DNA of 64,000 bases from assembly GCF_050436995.1 (NCBI RefSeq), contig NC_134745.1, forward strand, positions 9,796,001 to 9,860,000. The letters are read 5' to 3'. The position numbers were made by a program, and so were the translations under genes. This document shows positions 61,874-64,000 of the stretch, piece after piece; positions within the stretch are counted from its first letter, which is position 1; every line of letters begins with the position of its first letter. Below the pieces are notes generated by a model that did no database searches, was not told the DNA's origin, and saw only the letters and a list, made by a program, of their open reading frames with translations. Source of the DNA: Anticarsia gemmatalis. Taxonomy: Eukaryota > Arthropoda > Insecta > Lepidoptera > Erebidae.

Positions 61874-61948
61874 TCCATCACACTTGTTTATATGATTAGT
61901 TAAAGTAGTAGTACTTAAACATATAATAGCTAATCGTTCAATTAGCTA

Positions 61949-64000
61949 TATCGTAATAGCTTGGATGCGAGTCACATTATGTTCACATAATCAGTATTTG
62001 AGATAGCAAACAACGATTCTGTTTGTATTGGCATACAACTATCCTCTGTTAATTGTAACATCGTGTTTGTGGAACAACAAACACTCTCGGTTGCAAATTA
62101 CTTCGTATGGTTATTTTTATTAAATGATTCGTTTCAAGTTTTTAATTTAAATTTTGTTATTTTGTTGTTTATACCTCGTCTCTATTATAATATAAAAGTG
62201 CAGTTTATATTTCAAAACTAATCTATTATATAAAACTCCAAAACGTAGTATTATATTCTAAAATAACTGTATTCCTTCTAACAATAGAAGGCTGAAAAGA
62301 TGAAACAAAATAGCACAAGTTAAAACACAAACATTGTAATATTGCCAGCCGTAAGTGTTCCGCTCTCTCAGTCGGGTCCGGAACACTAAAAAGACATGTT
62401 TGTCACAACCCAGCGTTATATATGAAGGACTATATACCCCAAAAACATAACCGACTTGGGACCAAAACACCATTGAAACGTTTAAAAACAAACTGCTTAA
62501 TAAAGATGTAGAATTATCACCGTAACAAGAAATTCTATAGTAATTTGAAACAATAAAACGTTATTCAAATTAATAAAAAATGTAATTAAGAGGGTACGGA
62601 TAAGAGACACTCGATTAAATGTCGTAAAACAATGAGAAAAAGGTCCTTAATGTAACCGAGGGCTCTCTGTCAGCCCTTCGTATTGATGCACAGATAGGGA
62701 AAGCCCTATCAAAATTTAAATGCGGTCCATTTTGCTGTTTCGGTCCGCGGTCCCGTAATGAAAATATCCCTTACATTTTCCTATATTGGAGTTTTTATTG
62801 GACTCGATCCCCTTATTAAGGCGGACCGATAATTCCGATTGCGTCTCTTGAGTTTTATGTAACGGAACAAGAAGTGGTTGTAACGTTACGTATTTTCTTT
62901 TATGAAGTAGTCAACTAAAAGTGGTAGCAAAGAGGGCGGTACATCAACTCACAAGAGAAATATAGCGCTTTCATAAAATCCGAGGTGTCATTTCCTTTTG
63001 AATAGTTCGTTATATCTACGCCGGGGACGAAGCCGCGTATAAAAGTCTCAGGTTATTCAGGTTATTACGAGTCACCCCCGCGATCCTTCCGCGTCATTGT
63101 GGCGTGAACGTGTTATAAAACGGACACTAAATCTCGTCCCTATTGACAAATGACGTGGCTCGTTACAATACTGTATCGTTTTCCAAGCCCATACTATTTT
63201 ATATTTCCTTCCATCTTTTGATATCGTCTGATCATAAACTAGTATGTACTGCTTCCTTCCCACTATAGATTGAATATCTTCCTTGCTTGTGATATAGATA
63301 CAATATACATCCTTTATAAATAAAATCGTTCGTTTATGGGACGTCCGTTATTATACTGTTTGAGGACTATTGGAATCACGTTCAAGGCTATGTTTTGTGT
63401 GTATGTATGTGGTGAGTATATGTGGGTACATAAATATATTTAATGGACACTACGAAATAATTGTGTGCAATATAAATATCATATTCTTAAAATACCATTT
63501 ATATATTCTACAAAAATGTTTTAGAGAAATTTAAGTATTTTTTTTATTACTTTAAAATGTTTTGTTATTTTATAACGTGCCACTGAGGTGATATTTTTCT
63601 TCTATTTATTATTGTGTCAGCTGCCCGCGATTCCGCTCGAATGGACCTTGTTAGTCTCCGGGAGATTGCTCGCCGTTGTCCATCCAACTAATACCTGCTA
63701 AGCGCAAAGAAATACTAGTAATATGAAATATATTTTATATGAAACAAGATTTTAAATTATGTATATTTGTATACGTTTCCTTTGCCCAAAAAAAATGCTC
63801 GAAGGCAAAAAGATGAGTGGAAAAAATAAAGTCTAAGTATTCTTTAGTAGGTAGTGTTTGAAGCTACAGATGTATTTAACTTGAGAGCTGGGCTACCTTT
63901 TATTAGAACGAAACGGAAAATCACTAGTAACTTTCCCCTCCTGAGTATTAACAACCGTTTTGTAAAGAGAGGTATAAAAATAATTTCATTTTACTTTCAT
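61949..64000. other. Noncoding stretch after the LINE
   Basis: No recognised gene. GCCGGGGACGAAGCCGCG at about 63020-63037 and GCTGCCCGCGATTCCGCTCG at about 63620-63639 resemble decayed Helitron-like or SINE ends (CGCGGACGAAGTCGCGGG type), but are too short to assign. Short frames at 62258-62491 and 63072-63263 have no domain. Confidence 0.4.

Larger units (their letters stand above)
58862..61945 (-). mobile_element. Non-LTR retrotransposon (LINE), 5'-truncated, frame intact
   Basis: The element comprises an open frame (59222-61945), a 3' UTR with a TG-rich microsatellite, a 10-bp hairpin and an AATAAA (minus strand) near 58877-58882. Just beyond lies a T-rich run on the minus strand, about 58855-58866. 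The start of the endonuclease domain is missing: an in-frame TAG sits at 61948-61946 and nothing clear lies beyond. The 5' and 3' limits are approximate. Confidence 0.85.

Noticed and set aside
1..64000. CRISPR arrays, operons, bacterial terminators, phage sites
   Set aside because: The DNA is eukaryotic; no regular spaced repeats or prokaryotic signals were seen.

Overview
The window looks like nuclear DNA of a moth or butterfly (Lepidoptera). It is AT-rich, uses GT-AG introns, has almost no long reading frames, and carries repeats typical of lepidopteran genomes: short Helitrons ending in CTAG with a hairpin beside the end, tRNA-derived SINEs, non-LTR retrotransposon tails and small inverted-repeat elements. 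The species cannot be told from what I can see.

Layout. Positions 1-1332 hold the last three exons of a plus-strand molybdenum hydroxylase gene, most likely an aldehyde oxidase; its active-site glutamate is encoded at 220-222 and AATAAA signals follow at 1664 and 1685. Its last intron contains two small inverted-repeat insertions. From about 1.7 kb to 58.8 kb I recognise no cellular coding exon. This 57-kb stretch is intergenic DNA or a very long intron. It holds six Helitron copies, six copies of a MITE family with CAGTAG ends, four tRNA-derived SINEs or SINE remnants, a MITE with a SINE nested inside it, several degraded LINE pieces, and an unfamiliar 1.3-kb element (38112-39437) with 17-bp inverted ends and about nine copies of a short internal motif. 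Three places combine core-promoter-like sequence with a short ATG-containing stretch and a splice donor (about 3.28, 37.4 and 43.0 kb). These are candidate first exons only.

Positions about 58.86-61.95 kb hold a 5'-truncated minus-strand non-LTR retrotransposon. It keeps an uninterrupted frame of 883 residues or more, with part of the endonuclease domain and a full reverse transcriptase, and has a perfect 10-bp hairpin near its 3' end. Its intact frame suggests a fairly recent insertion. From 62 to 64 kb I see only AT-rich noncoding DNA.

The only cellular gene recognised is the oxidase, so no pathway can be assembled from this window. The main content is the repeat landscape, with nested and clustered insertions. 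All calls come from reading the sequence. No database search or alignment was run, and family assignments rest on recalled hallmark sequences.
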